In this document: piece by piece, positions 42,276 to 52,351 of the stretch
Position numbering within the stretch: the stretch's first letter is position 1
Layout of the letters: each line of letters opens with the position of its first letter
Source: Acidobacteriota bacterium
Lineage (GTDB): Bacteria > Acidobacteriota > Vicinamibacteria > Vicinamibacterales > UBA2999
DNA: 64,000 nucleotides
Assembly: GCA_963169195.1 (NCBI GenBank)
Contig: CAUJDN010000014.1
Location: 1-64,000 of the forward strand
Direction of reading: 5' to 3'
The notes under the pieces: generated by a model
What the model was told of the DNA's origin: nothing
Database searches by the model: none
The model's input: the letters and a program-made list of their open reading frames with translations, nothing else
Program-made: the position numbers and the translations under genes

Positions 42276-43058
42276 CTATTGCCACCCCGGCTTCCGCTTC
42301 TCGAGGAACGCCCGCAGGCCATCCTGCCCCTCGGGCGAGACGCGCTGCTCCGCGATGGCCTCGGCCGTGAGGTCGGCCACCTCCTCGGGCCGGCGGCCCC
42401 AGACCAGGGGGATGAGCCCCTTGGCCGCGGCGACGGCCGTGGGCGCCGCCGAGAGCAGTTCGTTCACGTAGCGCTGGACGGTCTCGTCGAGCAGCGCCTC
42501 GGGAACCACGGCGTGGACGAGGCCGATCTCCTTCGCGCGGCGGGCGTCGAAGCGCATGCCCGTCAGGAAGAGCTCCCGGGCGGCGGACACGCCGATCTTG
42601 GGGAGCACGAACGGCGAAATCATGGCGGGAAGGATGCCCAGCTTCGTCTCGGTGAAGCCGAAGACGGTGGTGTCCGTCGAGACGACGATGTCGCACACGG
42701 CGGCAAGGCCGGAGCCTCCCCCGAGCGCGGCGCCGTGGATGCGGCCGATCACGCCGCACGGCAGCGCGTTGATCGCCCTGAACATGGCGGCCGCGGCCCG
42801 GGCGTCGCGCACGTTGTCCTCGTGACTGGAGGCGGCCATCCTGGCCATCCACGCCGCGTCCGCACCCGCGCTGAAGACCTTGCCCGCCCCCGCGAACACC
42901 ACGACCCTCAGGCCGGCATCCTCGCGCGCCGTCTCGGCCCAGGCCGCGAGCTCGGCAACGACGTCCTCGTTGAACGCGTTGCGCACATCGGGCCTGTTGA
43001 GCGTGACGTGCTCGACAGGCCCCTCGCGCCGGATGGAAAGAAAGCTGTACGCCATCAC
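42276..43058 (-). CDS. liuC: Enoyl-CoA hydratase (methylglutaconyl-CoA hydratase)
   Basis: A 260-aa crotonase-fold enzyme. The oxyanion-hole segments AGAGKVFSAGADAAWM (~56-71) and IHGAALGGGSGLAAVCDIV (~105-123) are present. The acidic residues expected for hydratases occur near LTGMRFDARRAKEIGLVHAVV. Operon context with methylcrotonyl-CoA carboxylase upstream and HMG-CoA lyase downstream supports hydration of 3-methylglutaconyl-CoA to HMG-CoA. Repeats flank both ends of the gene within the operon. Confidence 0.92.
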   Translation of the reverse strand: MMAYSFLSIRREGPVEHVTLNRPDVRNAFNEDVVAELAAWAETAREDAGLRVVVFAGAGKVFSAGADAAWMARMAASSHEDNVRDARAAAAMFRAINALPCGVIGRIHGAALGGGSGLAAVCDIVVSTDTTVFGFTETKLGILPAMISPFVLPKIGVSAARELFLTGMRFDARRAKEIGLVHAVVPEALLDETVQRYVNELLSAAPTAVAAAKGLIPLVWGRRPEEVADLTAEAIAEQRVSPEGQDGLRAFLEKRKPGWQ

Positions 43059-43131
43059 CCCAGAACCCCCGAACCTCAGAACCCCCGAACCTCAGAACCC
43101 CAGAACCCCAGAACCCCAGAACCCCAACGCC
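43059..43131. repeat. AGAACCCC short tandem repeat
   Basis: On the plus strand, copies of CAGAACCCCCGAACCT and then CAGAACCC units fill the 73-base gap between the MccB stop and the hydratase start. It is the same sequence family as 42190-42272. The hydratase start shows no clear Shine-Dalgarno, because the repeat occupies that place. Confidence 0.85.
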
Positions 43132-44739
43132 CTACATCCGGAAGACACCGAACCTGGCGGCCGGCATGGGCGCGTTGAACGCCGCCGACAGGCCCAGAGC
43201 CAGGGCCGACCGTGTCTCCGCCGGATCCAGGATGCCGTCGTCCCACAGCCGGGCGGTGGAGTAGTAGGGCGAGCCCTCCTCGTCGTACTTCTTCAGGATG
43301 GGATCCCGGATGGCGGCTTCCTCCTCGGCGGTGAATGGCTGGCCCTCGCGGGCCAGCTGGTCGCGCTTGACGGTGGCCAGCACGCCGGCGGCCTGCTCGC
43401 CGCCCATGACCGAGATCCGCGCGTTGGGCCACATCCACAACAACCGCGGTTCGTACGCCCGGCCGCACATCCCATAGTTGCCCGCGCCGAACGACCCGCC
43501 GACGATGACCGTGAACTTCGGCACGACGGAGTTCGCCACCGCGTGCACCATCTTCGCCCCGTCCTTCGCGATCCCGCCACGCTCGTACTGCTTGCCCACC
43601 ATGAAGCCGGTGATGTTCTGCAGGAACACCAGGGGGATGCCCCGCAGGTTGCAGAGCTCGATGAAGTGCGTGGCCTTGAGAGCCGATTCCGAGAACAGTA
43701 CGCCGTTGTTGGCCACGATGCCCACGAGGAAGCCGTGCAGACGGGCGAAGCCGCAGACCAGCGTGGTGGCGTAGCGCTCCTTGAACTCGTCGAAGCGGGA
43801 GCCGTCCACGATGCGGGCGATGACCTCGCGGACGTCGTACGGCTTCCGCGGATCGACGTTCACGATGCCGTACAGCTCCACGGGGTCGTAGGCCGGATCC
43901 TCGGGCGTGGTCATGTCCGGCGGCAGGTGCTTCACCGTGTGCAGCGTCGAGACGATCACCCGTGCCTGGTGCAGGGCGTGCTCGTCGTCTTCGGCGAAGT
44001 AGTCGGCAACGCCCGAGAGTCGCGTGTGGACGTCCGCCCCGCCCAGCTCGTCCGCGGTCACCTCTTCGCCCGTGGCCGCCTTCACGAGTGGAGGCCCGCC
44101 CAGGAAGATGGTGCCGGTGCCCTTCACGATGACCGTTTCGTCCGACATCGCGGGCACGTAGGCGCCGCCAGCCGTGCACGAGCCCATCACCACGGCAATC
44201 TGGGGGATTCGCTCGGCCGACATCCGGGCCTGGTTGAAGAAGATGCGCCCGAAGTGGTCGCGGTCGGGAAACACGTCCGCCTGCAGCGGCAGGAAGGCCC
44301 CACCGGAATCCACCAGGTAGACACAGGGCAGGCGATTCTGAAGGGCCACGTCCTGCGCCCGCACGTGCTTCTTCACCGTCAAGGGGTAGTACGTGCCGCC
44401 CTTCACCGTCGCGTCGTTGGCCACGATCATCACGTCGCGCCCGGAGACGCGGCCAATTCCCGTGATGACGCCGGCTGCGGGCGCCTCGTCGTCGTACAGC
44501 CCCCAGGCCGCCAGCGGAGAGAGTTCCAGGAAGGCGGTGCCGGGGTCCACCAGCTTCTCGATGCGCTCGCGCACGGGGAGCTTGCCCTGCTGCCGATGGC
44601 GCTCCACGTACTTCGGGCCGCCACCCTGCGCGACCCTGGCCAGGCGCTCGCGGTACTCGCGGACCAGCGCGCGCAGGCGCGCATCGTTTGCCTCGAACTC
44701 AGATGACGTGACGTCGACGTGTGTGAGGAGTTGATCCAT
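43132..44739 (-). CDS. liuB: Methylcrotonyl-CoA carboxylase carboxyltransferase subunit
   Basis: A 535-aa carboxyltransferase that moves CO2 from biotin to 3-methylcrotonyl-CoA in leucine degradation. It has the N- and C-lobes of the crotonase superfamily: [75 protein letters not shown], and MSGE-like [19 protein letters not shown] near the C-terminus. Length fits MccB (~535). ATG 44739 is chosen; the frame runs open to 45018 through non-coding sequence. It is first gene of the leftward liu-type operon. Isovaleryl-CoA dehydrogenase is not in the window. Confidence 0.95.
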   Translation of the reverse strand: MDQLLTHVDVTSSEFEANDARLRALVREYRERLARVAQGGGPKYVERHRQQGKLPVRERIEKLVDPGTAFLELSPLAAWGLYDDEAPAAGVITGIGRVSGRDVMIVANDATVKGGTYYPLTVKKHVRAQDVALQNRLPCVYLVDSGGAFLPLQADVFPDRDHFGRIFFNQARMSAERIPQIAVVMGSCTAGGAYVPAMSDETVIVKGTGTIFLGGPPLVKAATGEEVTADELGGADVHTRLSGVADYFAEDDEHALHQARVIVSTLHTVKHLPPDMTTPEDPAYDPVELYGIVNVDPRKPYDVREVIARIVDGSRFDEFKERYATTLVCGFARLHGFLVGIVANNGVLFSESALKATHFIELCNLRGIPLVFLQNITGFMVGKQYERGGIAKDGAKMVHAVANSVVPKFTVIVGGSFGAGNYGMCGRAYEPRLLWMWPNARISVMGGEQAAGVLATVKRDQLAREGQPFTAEEEAAIRDPILKKYDEEGSPYYSTARLWDDGILDPAETRSALALGLSAAFNAPMPAARFGVFRM

Positions 44740-44777
44740 GGAACGCAGATGAAGCCAATCGCGCGGTTTGCGTTGAT

Positions 44778-44978
44778 TCAGGAAACACGAAGGCGAACGC
44801 CTGTCATCAATACTCCCGACACCTTCTGGGGCCCCTGAAGTCCACCTGGGCACTGCGGGCAGCGCCAGACGGCGTGCATCCGGTACATCCCGGCGCCGCA
44901 GCGTTCGCACGTCGTCGCCGGCTCGGCCGCGGCTCCGGGCAGGCGGGAGGCTTCGGAGGAGTGGAATCGGCCATGCAG
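44778..44978 (-). pseudogene. Start-less zinc-ribbon remnant
   Basis: A minus frame reads [22 protein letters not shown], matching small bacterial zinc ribbons with C-x-C-G…[11 protein letters not shown], whose usual next residues are G-[FY]-K-T-D-C-C-G. Here they are lost, and the frame runs into [12 protein letters not shown] and ends at 44778. No ATG, GTG or TTG start lies upstream in this frame; only CTG 44978 is available. It sits between the MccB and NtrC-type genes. It is likely a decayed gene. Confidence 0.5.
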
Positions 44979-45016
44979 GGAAATGATACATTCGTATCGT
45001 ACTTTGACAGTCCCCC

Positions 45017-46447
45017 ATGCCCGATCGCTATGCCACTGAGCTGACGAAGTCCACGGAGCCGACGGTGCTCGTGGTGGACGACGATCCGGCCGCCGTCGAG
45101 TTCCTGAAGACGGTCATCGCGCAGTCGACGCGCCTGCCGCGCTACCGGGTGACGACGGCCAACTCGGGGTTCCGGGCCGAGCAGGCGTGCCGCACCTACC
45201 GGCCGGCCGTGGTCCTGCTGGACCTGATGCTGCCCGACGCGGACGGGATGGACGTGCTGCGCGCGCTGAAGGCCATCGATCAGGGCCTCGAGGTCATCGT
45301 CATCAGCGGGCAGGGGACCATCAAGCGGGCTCTCGAAGCCGGGCAGGCGGGTGCCTTCTTCTTCCTCGAGAAGTCGGACATCGACCCCAGGGGGCTCCTG
45401 AAGCTCCTGGACCGGGCCACGGACCTGGTGCACGAGCGGCGGCAGCACCAGTGGCTGCAGGATCGGCTCCGCGACCGGGACTCCTTCGACAACATCCTGG
45501 GGAAGAGCAAGGCGATGCTGGCGCTCTTCGAGCTCGTGGAGGCGGTGGCGAAAAGCGATGCCAACGTGCTCATCCAGGGCGAGAACGGCACCGGCAAGGA
45601 GCTGTTCGCCAACGCGATCCATCACCGCAGCCATCGGGCGTCGGGGCCGTTCATCAAGATCAACTGCGCGGCGCTGCCGAAGGACCTGATCGAGTCCGAG
45701 CTCTTCGGCTACAAGAAGGGGGCGTTCACGGGCGCGACGACGGACAAGGTGGGCCTGCTCGAGACGGCCGGCGGCGGGTCGCTGATGCTGGACGAGATTG
45801 GCGAGATGCCGGCGCTCCTCCAGACCAAGCTCCTGCGCGTGCTGCAGGAGCGGGAGTTCCGGCCGATCGGCAGCGACCGATGGGTGCAGGTGGACTTCCG
45901 CCTCATCTGCGCGACCAACGTCGATCTGGACGCCGCGCTGGCCGATGGGCGCCTGCGGGAGGACCTGTACTTCCGCATCAACACCATCACGATGCGGGTG
46001 CCGCCGCTGCGCGAGCGGGCGGAGGACATCCCGCTCCTGTGCTCGCACTTCCTGCAGAAGTTCAACAAGCGCTACCAGAAGTCGGTGAAGGGGATCTCGC
46101 CGGCGGCCTACCAGCGGCTCATCCGGTTCCGCTGGCCCGGCAACGTGCGCGAGCTGGAGAATGCCATCGAGCGCGCCGTGCTCGTGGCCAAGGGCGACGA
46201 GGTGCAGCCGCAGGACCTGCCCGAGGCCATCCGCGACGAAGCGTCGTCGAACAGCTTCTCGGTCCCGCCGCATCACACGCTGGCCGAGATCGAGCGGCTC
46301 ACCATCCTGCAGACGCTGCAGCGCACCAACTGGAACAAGCAGGAAGCGGCCGGCATTCTCGGCCTGTATCGCCCCACGCTCTACAGCAAGATGCGCAAGC
46401 ACGATATCCGCGACCCGCGATCGACGGCGAGGGTCGGAGACGAATGA
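45017..46447 (+). CDS. Sigma-54-dependent response regulator (NtrC family)
   Basis: A 476-aa three-domain regulator. The receiver domain (16-130) has acidic DDD at 21-23 and phospho-acceptor Asp69 in [13 protein letters not shown]. The AAA+ domain (~155-385) has Walker A GENGTGKE (188-195), the sigma-54 contact loop GAFTGA (235-240) and Walker [12 protein letters not shown]-terminal Fis-type HTH ([27 protein letters not shown]) follows. No histidine kinase is adjacent. The stop overlaps the YihY gene start (ATGA). Targets are not identified; no -24/-12 promoter was searched for systematically. Confidence 0.95.
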   Translation: MPDRYATELTKSTEPTVLVVDDDPAAVEFLKTVIAQSTRLPRYRVTTANSGFRAEQACRTYRPAVVLLDLMLPDADGMDVLRALKAIDQGLEVIVISGQGTIKRALEAGQAGAFFFLEKSDIDPRGLLKLLDRATDLVHERRQHQWLQDRLRDRDSFDNILGKSKAMLALFELVEAVAKSDANVLIQGENGTGKELFANAIHHRSHRASGPFIKINCAALPKDLIESELFGYKKGAFTGATTDKVGLLETAGGGSLMLDEIGEMPALLQTKLLRVLQEREFRPIGSDRWVQVDFRLICATNVDLDAALADGRLREDLYFRINTITMRVPPLRERAEDIPLLCSHFLQKFNKRYQKSVKGISPAAYQRLIRFRWPGNVRELENAIERAVLVAKGDEVQPQDLPEAIRDEASSNSFSVPPHHTLAEIERLTILQTLQRTNWNKQEAAGILGLYRPTLYSKMRKHDIRDPRSTARVGDE

Positions 46448-47319
46448 CCGCACGGGCGCGCCTCCGGCTGGTGGGGCTGGCTGCGTGGCGGGGCGTGGGC
46501 GAGCTCTACGACAGCGACGGGCTCACGCACGCGAGCTCGATTGCCTACTACGCGCTGTTCTCGCTCTTTCCCTTCGTGCTGCTGATGCTGTGGCTGCTCG
46601 GCACGGTGACGGCGGACCCGGGCGATCGCGACCGCGTCGTGGCGTTCGTCTTCGAGTACTTCCCGCGCCAGTTCGACTTCATCACGGGCCAGATCGACGC
46701 GTTCCGGGCATCCACGGTCCGGATCGGCATCGGCGGCATCGTCGCCCTGGTCTGGGCCTCGCTGGGCTTCTTCAACGCGGTGACGGCCGCGGTCAATCAC
46801 GCATGGGGCGTGGAGAAGAAGCGCAGCTTCCTGAAACACCGCCTGGTCGGGTTCCTGATGTTCCTGTCGGCGGGCGGGATCCTGGTGATCGCGATCGTCA
46901 TTGTCAGCACGACGAAGCTGGCGCAGACGCGGTGGTTCGGGGCCATCGAGGCACGGTCGCCCTGGCTGGCCTGGTTCTCGGGCGTGTCGGCGAATCAGTC
47001 GGCCACGCTGCTGCTCATCGTGTGCGTGGCGCTGATTTTCTATTTCATCCCGAATGCGCGCGTGCGTTTTCGCGACGTGTGGCCCGGCGCCATCCTCGTG
47101 GGCCTGCTGTGGCGCGGCGCGCTGTCGGCCTTCTCGTGGTACGCGCGCGACCTGGCGTCGTGGAACGTCATCCACGGCTCGGTCACGACGGTCGTGGTGT
47201 TCATGCTGTGGGTCTACGTGAGCGCGGTCATTCTCATGTACGGCGTCGAGATGACGGCGGCCTACGCCCGCCTCCAGGACGCCTCGCTCCGGCACCCGGC
47301 CCTGACCCCGGACGGGTAG
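46444..47319 (+). CDS. YihY/BrkB family inner-membrane protein
   Basis: A 291-aa polytopic protein. The early motif DGLTHASSIAYYALFSLFPFVLLMLWLLG is the YihY/UPF0761 signature. Further TM helices lie near 95-115, 135-155, 180-205, 215-235 and 245-270 (TTVVVFMLWVYVSAVILMYGVEM, the conserved family end). It is coupled to the NtrC-type gene by ATGA overlap. The molecular function of the family is not settled; the old RNase BN label is considered wrong. Confidence 0.92.
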   Translation: MTARARLRLVGLAAWRGVGELYDSDGLTHASSIAYYALFSLFPFVLLMLWLLGTVTADPGDRDRVVAFVFEYFPRQFDFITGQIDAFRASTVRIGIGGIVALVWASLGFFNAVTAAVNHAWGVEKKRSFLKHRLVGFLMFLSAGGILVIAIVIVSTTKLAQTRWFGAIEARSPWLAWFSGVSANQSATLLLIVCVALIFYFIPNARVRFRDVWPGAILVGLLWRGALSAFSWYARDLASWNVIHGSVTTVVVFMLWVYVSAVILMYGVEMTAAYARLQDASLRHPALTPDG

Positions 47320-47502
47320 CAGCGGCGCCGCGCCGTGAGCGGCTACCTTCTCGATCGTCTCGCGTCCCACGAGGGAGAAAAGTCTGCCTGCGGGGTGTTT
47401 ACCATGGCTGCCGGGCCCGGATCGGGCGGTCCACCGCTGGAACGGGACGTGCAGGGTCCTGGGGCATGCGTGCCGTGGTGCACGCCTGGAGCAGACACTC
47501 CC

Positions 47503-47760
47503 ATGATCCTGGATTGGTTGTTCGGAGATTCGGACCCCGGTCACGTCAGCCCGTGGAACCCGGTGATCGCGGAACGCCATGCCGCCCAGACCGCCCGCAT
47601 GCTGCTGGGGGCGTGCGGCCCGGTTCGCCGCGTGGGCAACCGTCGGGAGGAGGCGATCCTGGCGGATCGCGAGCGTCGCGCCGCGCAGATGGTGGGACGT
47701 GCCCGCTTCTTCCGGATGGGCCGGCTCGGCCGGCCCGAGATGCCGCGGTCGGTCGCCTAG
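47503..47760 (+). CDS. Small hypothetical basic protein
   Basis: An 85-aa protein from ATG 47503. It begins ILDWLFGDSDPGHVSPWNPV and continues as a basic helix (RREEAILADRERRAAQMVGRARFFRMGRL). No family is recognised. Its stop overlaps the stop of the convergent PfpI gene by three bases, which suggests a real and tightly packed gene. The frame runs open upstream to GTG 47335, but the composition there is poor. Intergenic 47320-47502 shows nothing else. Confidence 0.5.
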   Translation: MILDWLFGDSDPGHVSPWNPVIAERHAAQTARMLLGACGPVRRVGNRREEAILADRERRAAQMVGRARFFRMGRLGRPEMPRSVA

Positions 47761-48290
47761 CGGTCGGGCCGCGCGGCGAGCTGGCGGATGATGGCGTCGT
47801 TGAAGACCGCCAGGTCGTCCACCTTGCGCGAGGTGATGAGGTTGCCGTCCTCGACCACGGGCCGGTCCACATAGCGTCCACCGGCGTTCTTCACGTCCAC
47901 GGCGATGGACGGCCAGCAGGTGAGGGTCTTGCCCCTCAGCACGTTGGCGTTGATCAACACGGAAGGGCCGTGGCAGATGGCCGCAACGGGCTTGCCCGCG
48001 GCGAGGCTCTCGCGCACCAGGTCCACCATGGCGTGGCGGAGGCGCATCCTGTCGGGCGCGTAGCCGCCTGGAATGACCACCGCATCGAAGTCCTCGACGC
48101 GCACGGAGCCGGCTGCCACGTCGGCCGTGACCACTGCCCCGTGCTTGCCGGTGTAGGCCTTGCCCGCCATCGGACCGACCAGTATCACCTTCGCGCCGGC
48201 AGCCGACAGCGCGTCACGGGGCGAGGAGAGCTCGGTGTCTTCGAAGAGGTCTTCCACGAGGATGGCCACGCGCGCGCCCGGAAGAAGCAT
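47757..48290 (-). CDS. DJ-1/PfpI family protein
   Basis: A 177-aa class I glutamine-amidotransferase-like protein. The nucleophile elbow AAICHGPSVL puts Cys106 in position, with Glu17 in LFEDTELSSP and FDAVVIPGGYAPDRM as the conserved companion. This matches the YhbO/PfpI type, described as stress-related deglycase or peptidase. ATG 48290 is preferred to 48308. It is divergent from the YyaL-type gene at 48403. Confidence 0.92.
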   Translation of the reverse strand: MLLPGARVAILVEDLFEDTELSSPRDALSAAGAKVILVGPMAGKAYTGKHGAVVTADVAAGSVRVEDFDAVVIPGGYAPDRMRLRHAMVDLVRESLAAGKPVAAICHGPSVLINANVLRGKTLTCWPSIAVDVKNAGGRYVDRPVVEDGNLITSRKVDDLAVFNDAIIRQLAARPDR

Positions 48291-48402
48291 CCGGTCATAG
48301 TACCGCACTACGGCGCCCCGAACGGGTGACGGGGCCTCCGCCGGCCCGGCGGCCGGCTCCCACTCCCGCGGCTCGACGCCTGACTCCCGCTATGATCTCC
48401 CG

Positions 48403-50544
48403 ATGCCCAACCGCCTGGCCGGCGAGCTGAGCCCCTACCTGCTGCAGCACGCCCATAACCCGGTGGACTGGTGGCCATGGGGTGCGCCTGCCTTCGCGGA
48501 GGCGCGTGCCAGCGGGCGGCCCATCTTCCTGTCCGTCGGCTACGCGACCTGCCACTGGTGCCACGTGATGGAGCGCGAATCGTTCGAGGACCCGGCGACG
48601 GCCGATCTCCTGAACCGCGACTTCGTGCCCATCAAGGTGGATCGCGAGGAGCGTCCCGACGTGGACCGCGTCTACATGACGTTCGTCCAGGCGACGACCG
48701 GCAGCGGTGGCTGGCCGATGAGCGTGTGGCTGACGCCCGATCTGCAGCCGTTCTACGGAGGCACGTACTATCCTCCCGACGGCCGGCAGGGCCGGCCGTC
48801 GTTCAGGGACGTGCTGCGCGAAATCGCGCGGGCGTGGCGGGAGGACCGCCCCGGCATTCTCGCGTCCGCCGCCCGGATCGTCGATCGCCTGGCCGCGGTC
48901 GGCGGCGGCCAGGACCTCGGCGCGGCGCTGGACCCGAAGTGGCTGGACGACACCCGCGCGCAGTTCGAGCGCGCTTTCGATCGGCGGCGGGGAGGCTTTG
49001 GCGACCAGCCGAAGTTCCCGCGTCCGTCCGAGCTGCTGTTCCTGCTGCGCGAGCACGCCCGGACCGGCGACGCGGCGCCTCGGGACATGGTCCTGCAGAC
49101 GCTGCGCGCGATGGCCCTGGGAGGCATGCGGGACCACATCGGCGGCGGGTTCCATCGCTACTCGGTGGACGGCAGCTGGCGTGTCCCGCACTTCGAGAAG
49201 ATGTTGTACGACCAGGCGCAGCTGGTCCTCGCGTACCTCGAGGGCGCACAGGCGTCGGGCGATCCCTTCTTCGCGCAGGTCGCCGAGGACACGCTGCAGT
49301 ACGTCGGGCGCGAGATGACGGGCGAGAGCGGCGGCTTCTACTCGGCCGAGGACGCGGACAGCACCCCTCCGGAGCCGTCGGGCGGGGGTGGCGCGCGCAA
49401 GGCCGAAGGGGCCTTCTACCTGTGGACGCAGGACGAGATCCGGCGATGGCTCGGCGAGGGCAGCCGTGCCTTCGAGCTGCGCTACGGCGTGCTCGCGAAC
49501 GGCAACGCGCCGTTCGACCCGCACCACGAGTTCGAAGGGAAGAACATCCTCTACACCGCGCGATCCATCGCGGAGATCGCGCGCGAGACCTCGCTCGAAC
49601 CGACGGCGATTGCCGAACACCTCATCAAGGGGCGCGTGACGCTCTTCGGCGTGCGCAGTCAGCGCCCGCGACCGGACCTGGACGACAAGGTGCTCACCGC
49701 CTGGAACGGTCTGATGATCGCCGCCTCGGCGCGGGCGGGGCGCGTGCTCGACGGCGGCGAGATGCTGGCGAAACCGACGCGTGGAGAGGACCCCGGCGTG
49801 CGCCACCTGACGGCAGCCGTGCGCGCCGCGGAGTTCGTCCAGCGTCTGCTCTGGAATCCCGTGAGCCGCACGCTCCAGCGGCGCTACCGCTGCGGACAGG
49901 CCGCCATCGACGGGTTCGCCGAGGACTACGCATGCCTCATCTGGGGCGTGCTGGAGTTGTTCCAGGCCACGGGGGAGGCCCGGTGGCTTCGCTGGGCGCT
50001 CGATCTGCAGGCCCGTCAGGACGAGCTGTTCCTGGACACGACGCGCGGGGGCTGGTTTTCGACGACGGGCGGGGACCCGTCCGTGCTGGTGCGCGCCCGC
50101 GAGCAGTACGATGGCGCGGAACCCTCGGCCATGTCGGTGTCGGCCCTCAACACGCTGGTCCTGGCCAACCTCACGGGCGAGCGGGCCTGGCGGGATCGTG
50201 CGGCGAGAGCCATCGAAAGCGTCGGCAGCCTGCTCGCGTCGCAGGGCCGGAGCGTGCCGCTCATGGCGGCCGCCCTGACCACCGCTCTGGCTCCTTCGTC
50301 GCAGGTCGTGGTCGTCGGGCCGCGCCGCCGCGACGATACGCGGGCGTTGTGGCGCCGCGCGCAGCGCGGGCTGCAGCCCTTCACCGTGATGATGCCCGTG
50401 GAGCCTGGCGAGGAACAGCAGGCGATGGCGCGCCTGCTGCCCTGGGTGGGAGCGATGCGCATGGTGGATGGGCGTGCGACGGCGTATGTGTGCCGGGACT
50501 TCGTGTGCCAGGCGCCAGTGACCGATCCGGAGGGGTTGCCCTGA
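48403..50544 (+). CDS. YyaL-type thioredoxin-domain protein (DUF255/spermatogenesis-associated protein 20 family)
   Basis: A 713-aa protein. An N-terminal thioredoxin-like domain opens with [24 protein letters not shown] and has the CHWCH redox pair (C50, C53). An (alpha/alpha)6-barrel glycosidase-like region follows, with [22 protein letters not shown] sequence ([32 protein letters not shown]) and [11 protein letters not shown]. This order and length are typical. The family is widespread, but its reaction is unknown; the barrel suggests carbohydrate epimerase/hydrolase ancestry. Confidence 0.93.
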   Translation: MPNRLAGELSPYLLQHAHNPVDWWPWGAPAFAEARASGRPIFLSVGYATCHWCHVMERESFEDPATADLLNRDFVPIKVDREERPDVDRVYMTFVQATTGSGGWPMSVWLTPDLQPFYGGTYYPPDGRQGRPSFRDVLREIARAWREDRPGILASAARIVDRLAAVGGGQDLGAALDPKWLDDTRAQFERAFDRRRGGFGDQPKFPRPSELLFLLREHARTGDAAPRDMVLQTLRAMALGGMRDHIGGGFHRYSVDGSWRVPHFEKMLYDQAQLVLAYLEGAQASGDPFFAQVAEDTLQYVGREMTGESGGFYSAEDADSTPPEPSGGGGARKAEGAFYLWTQDEIRRWLGEGSRAFELRYGVLANGNAPFDPHHEFEGKNILYTARSIAEIARETSLEPTAIAEHLIKGRVTLFGVRSQRPRPDLDDKVLTAWNGLMIAASARAGRVLDGGEMLAKPTRGEDPGVRHLTAAVRAAEFVQRLLWNPVSRTLQRRYRCGQAAIDGFAEDYACLIWGVLELFQATGEARWLRWALDLQARQDELFLDTTRGGWFSTTGGDPSVLVRAREQYDGAEPSAMSVSALNTLVLANLTGERAWRDRAARAIESVGSLLASQGRSVPLMAAALTTALAPSSQVVVVGPRRRDDTRALWRRAQRGLQPFTVMMPVEPGEEQQAMARLLPWVGAMRMVDGRATAYVCRDFVCQAPVTDPEGLP

Positions 50545-50604
50545 GCGGCAGGCCGGCGTTTACAGCCGCGCCGCGTGGTGAAAAGATGAGGATCCGGGGC
50601 CCTG

Positions 50605-50970
50605 ATGACCAAGCCAGTGGATGTGGAAGTGTGGGTGCGCGGCACCATGGACGGACACCGGAGCTCCCTCTCCGGCATTCCCTCAGACGCGACGCTCTGG
50701 ACCGATGACGACGTCCGGCGGCTGCTGGGCGGGATGCTGCTGGAGATCGAGCGGCGGAGGAACCCGGGCGGCGCCCCGCCGCCCGTCAGCCTCCGAGGAT
50801 TCAGCTGGATCGTCAGCCCCGAAGGGGACGGCGTGGTCGTCCACGTCGAGATGCAGATGGGCACGGCCAGCGCGGGACCGTTCGCGATCGACGAGCCGAC
50901 CCTCAGCCGGATGATCACGCGCGTGCTGGCCACTCCCGCGACGCCCGCCGCGGCGCACACGGGGCATTAA
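50605..50970 (+). CDS. Small hypothetical protein
   Basis: A 121-aa acidic protein with predicted strands and one helix: VDVEVWVRGTMDGHR, WTDDDVRRLLGGMLLEIERRRNP, SLRGFSWIVSPEGDGVVVHVEMQMG. The codon use and the alternation of strands look genuine, and a GA-rich stretch precedes the ATG. No family is recognised. It follows the YyaL-type gene by 60 bases and may share its transcript. Confidence 0.6.
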   Translation: MTKPVDVEVWVRGTMDGHRSSLSGIPSDATLWTDDDVRRLLGGMLLEIERRRNPGGAPPPVSLRGFSWIVSPEGDGVVVHVEMQMGTASAGPFAIDEPTLSRMITRVLATPATPAAAHTGH

Positions 50971-51057
50971 GGCGAATCACCGGTCCCGAGGCCACGGAGG
51001 CCGATGGTGCTCCGGCCACGGCGGCAGCGGCAACCGAGCCCGGATGCCCGACGCGAT

Positions 51058-51708
51058 CTACCGGTGCAGCCCGGTGTACGCGAGACCGGTGAGCAACAGC
51101 GCCGTCAGGGCGGTCAGGGCGATCAGGCCGGTGTAGACGCGCTCGAGCGCGCGATACTTGTCCATGTTGATGGCCGCCAGGGCCTGCGCCGTGAACGCGA
51201 CCTCCCGGCACAGCTGCCCCACGTGCGCGCTGCACCAGAACTCGTAGTACTGGTCAGGTGGCTGCGCTGCGACGTGCGCCATGGATCGCAGGCGGCGGGC
51301 GCCGGCGCCAGCCGAATCGTCATCCCTGAAGAAACGCGCGCTGCGGGGGCGGAGAGCCTGGATGGCCTGGCTGAAGAAGTACAGCGACAGAAAGGCGTAG
51401 AGCGCCGCATATGCCGCCAGGCCGGTACTGAGCGAACCCGCCATGACGCCGAACACGTCCGAGCGCGCCACCAGGAGGAAGTTGACCGCGTTCAGCAGGC
51501 CCATGATGATCAGCGCGAAGCGCGTCTTTCGATCGCCTTGCTCGGACAGGTCGCTGTAGGTGTCGAGCGCATCCATCAGCGCGCGGTAGCGCTCCCACGG
51601 CTCGAGCGCTCGGGTGTCCAGCATCCGCTCCAGCTTGCGGAGGCGCTTGCCCCCCTGCTCGTCCGCGAGGTGGGCCGGGCCCGGAACCGCAGGGGATGCA
51701 TCGCTCAC
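51058..51708 (-). CDS. Membrane protein with PycTM-like topology
   Basis: A 216-aa protein. A soluble N-terminal helix region (QGGKRLRKLERMLDTRALEPWERYRALMDA) is followed by two close TM helices (FALIIMGLLNAVNFLLVA and LAAYAALYAFLSLYFF), a ~90-residue cytosolic stretch, and a final TM (LIALTALTALLLTGLAY). Two helices, a soluble part and a last helix is the layout of DUF5706/Pycsar effector proteins. No nucleotide cyclase is nearby, and the similarity is topological only. GTG 51708 is chosen; no good Shine-Dalgarno is seen. Confidence 0.65.
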   Translation of the reverse strand: MSDASPAVPGPAHLADEQGGKRLRKLERMLDTRALEPWERYRALMDALDTYSDLSEQGDRKTRFALIIMGLLNAVNFLLVARSDVFGVMAGSLSTGLAAYAALYAFLSLYFFSQAIQALRPRSARFFRDDDSAGAGARRLRSMAHVAAQPPDQYYEFWCSAHVGQLCREVAFTAQALAAINMDKYRALERVYTGLIALTALTALLLTGLAYTGLHR

Positions 51709-51835
51709 GGGGAAGAGGATAGCGCAGGAACGGCCGTGCTCCGCACGATGGGCTCGTTGGGCGGGCCGTGCTTCGCACAAGGGCCGCTCGCGTCGCTCGC
51801 GGCAGGAGGCGGAAAGATCCACCGAAGGGGGCGTG

Positions 51836-52025
51836 ATGACGGAGGCACTGCTGGCGTCGCTCGAAGAGGCGTTCGATCGCCAATCGTGGCATGGGACCAA
51901 CCTGCGGGGCGCCATCCGCGGGTTGTCCGTTCAGCTACGTGGCGCTCGTGCGCGGCGCCGCCGCGCACGACCTCTATCACGCGGGACAGATCCAGGTGAT
52001 CAAGGCGCTCGGCGGGAAGCGATGA
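51836..52025 (+). pseudogene. DinB family gene with large internal deletion
   Basis: ATG 51836 begins TEALLASLEEAFDRQSWHGTNLRGAIRGL, the N-terminal helix of DinB/DUF664 proteins with the WHG motif. After a frame change near 51925 the sequence ends YVALVRGAAAHDLYHAGQIQVIKALGGKR, the C-terminal DinB helix with metal-binding His in HDLYHAGQ. About 90-100 central residues, including the other metal ligands, are missing. The gene is inactive unless a rearranged product is made. Confidence 0.75.
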
Positions 52026-52351
52026 GGCCGGGCCGTCGGGTATTGACCTCGGCCGGCGCCCGGCCGTACACTCCCACCGTCACCCTCGTCGGGCGAGTCG
52101 ATCCGATGAAGCGCAGTCCTGCCATCGCTCCGCCGCCAGCACCGGCCCATGCCGGTGGCCGCGGGATCGAGCGCCGCGCCCTCGAGGGCGCGGCCATCCA
52201 ACTCCGCTAGTTCCCGCACGAGCTCCGGCGCTGCCGTTGGACGGGTCGCCCAGGCGAGCCCGATTGCGATCCGGTGTGTGCCACACGTCCCCGGCACACG
52301 GTGGCCTCGCCCGGGCCGCGCGCGCTGACCTCGCGGATCACGGGATCGATC
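52026..52351. other. Intergenic stretch without recognised gene
   Basis: Between the DinB remnant and the MATE gene no reading frame has coding character on either strand. Arg/Ala/Pro-rich shadow frames are present in all phases. The MATE promoter should lie in the right half. Nothing else is seen. Confidence 0.4.
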
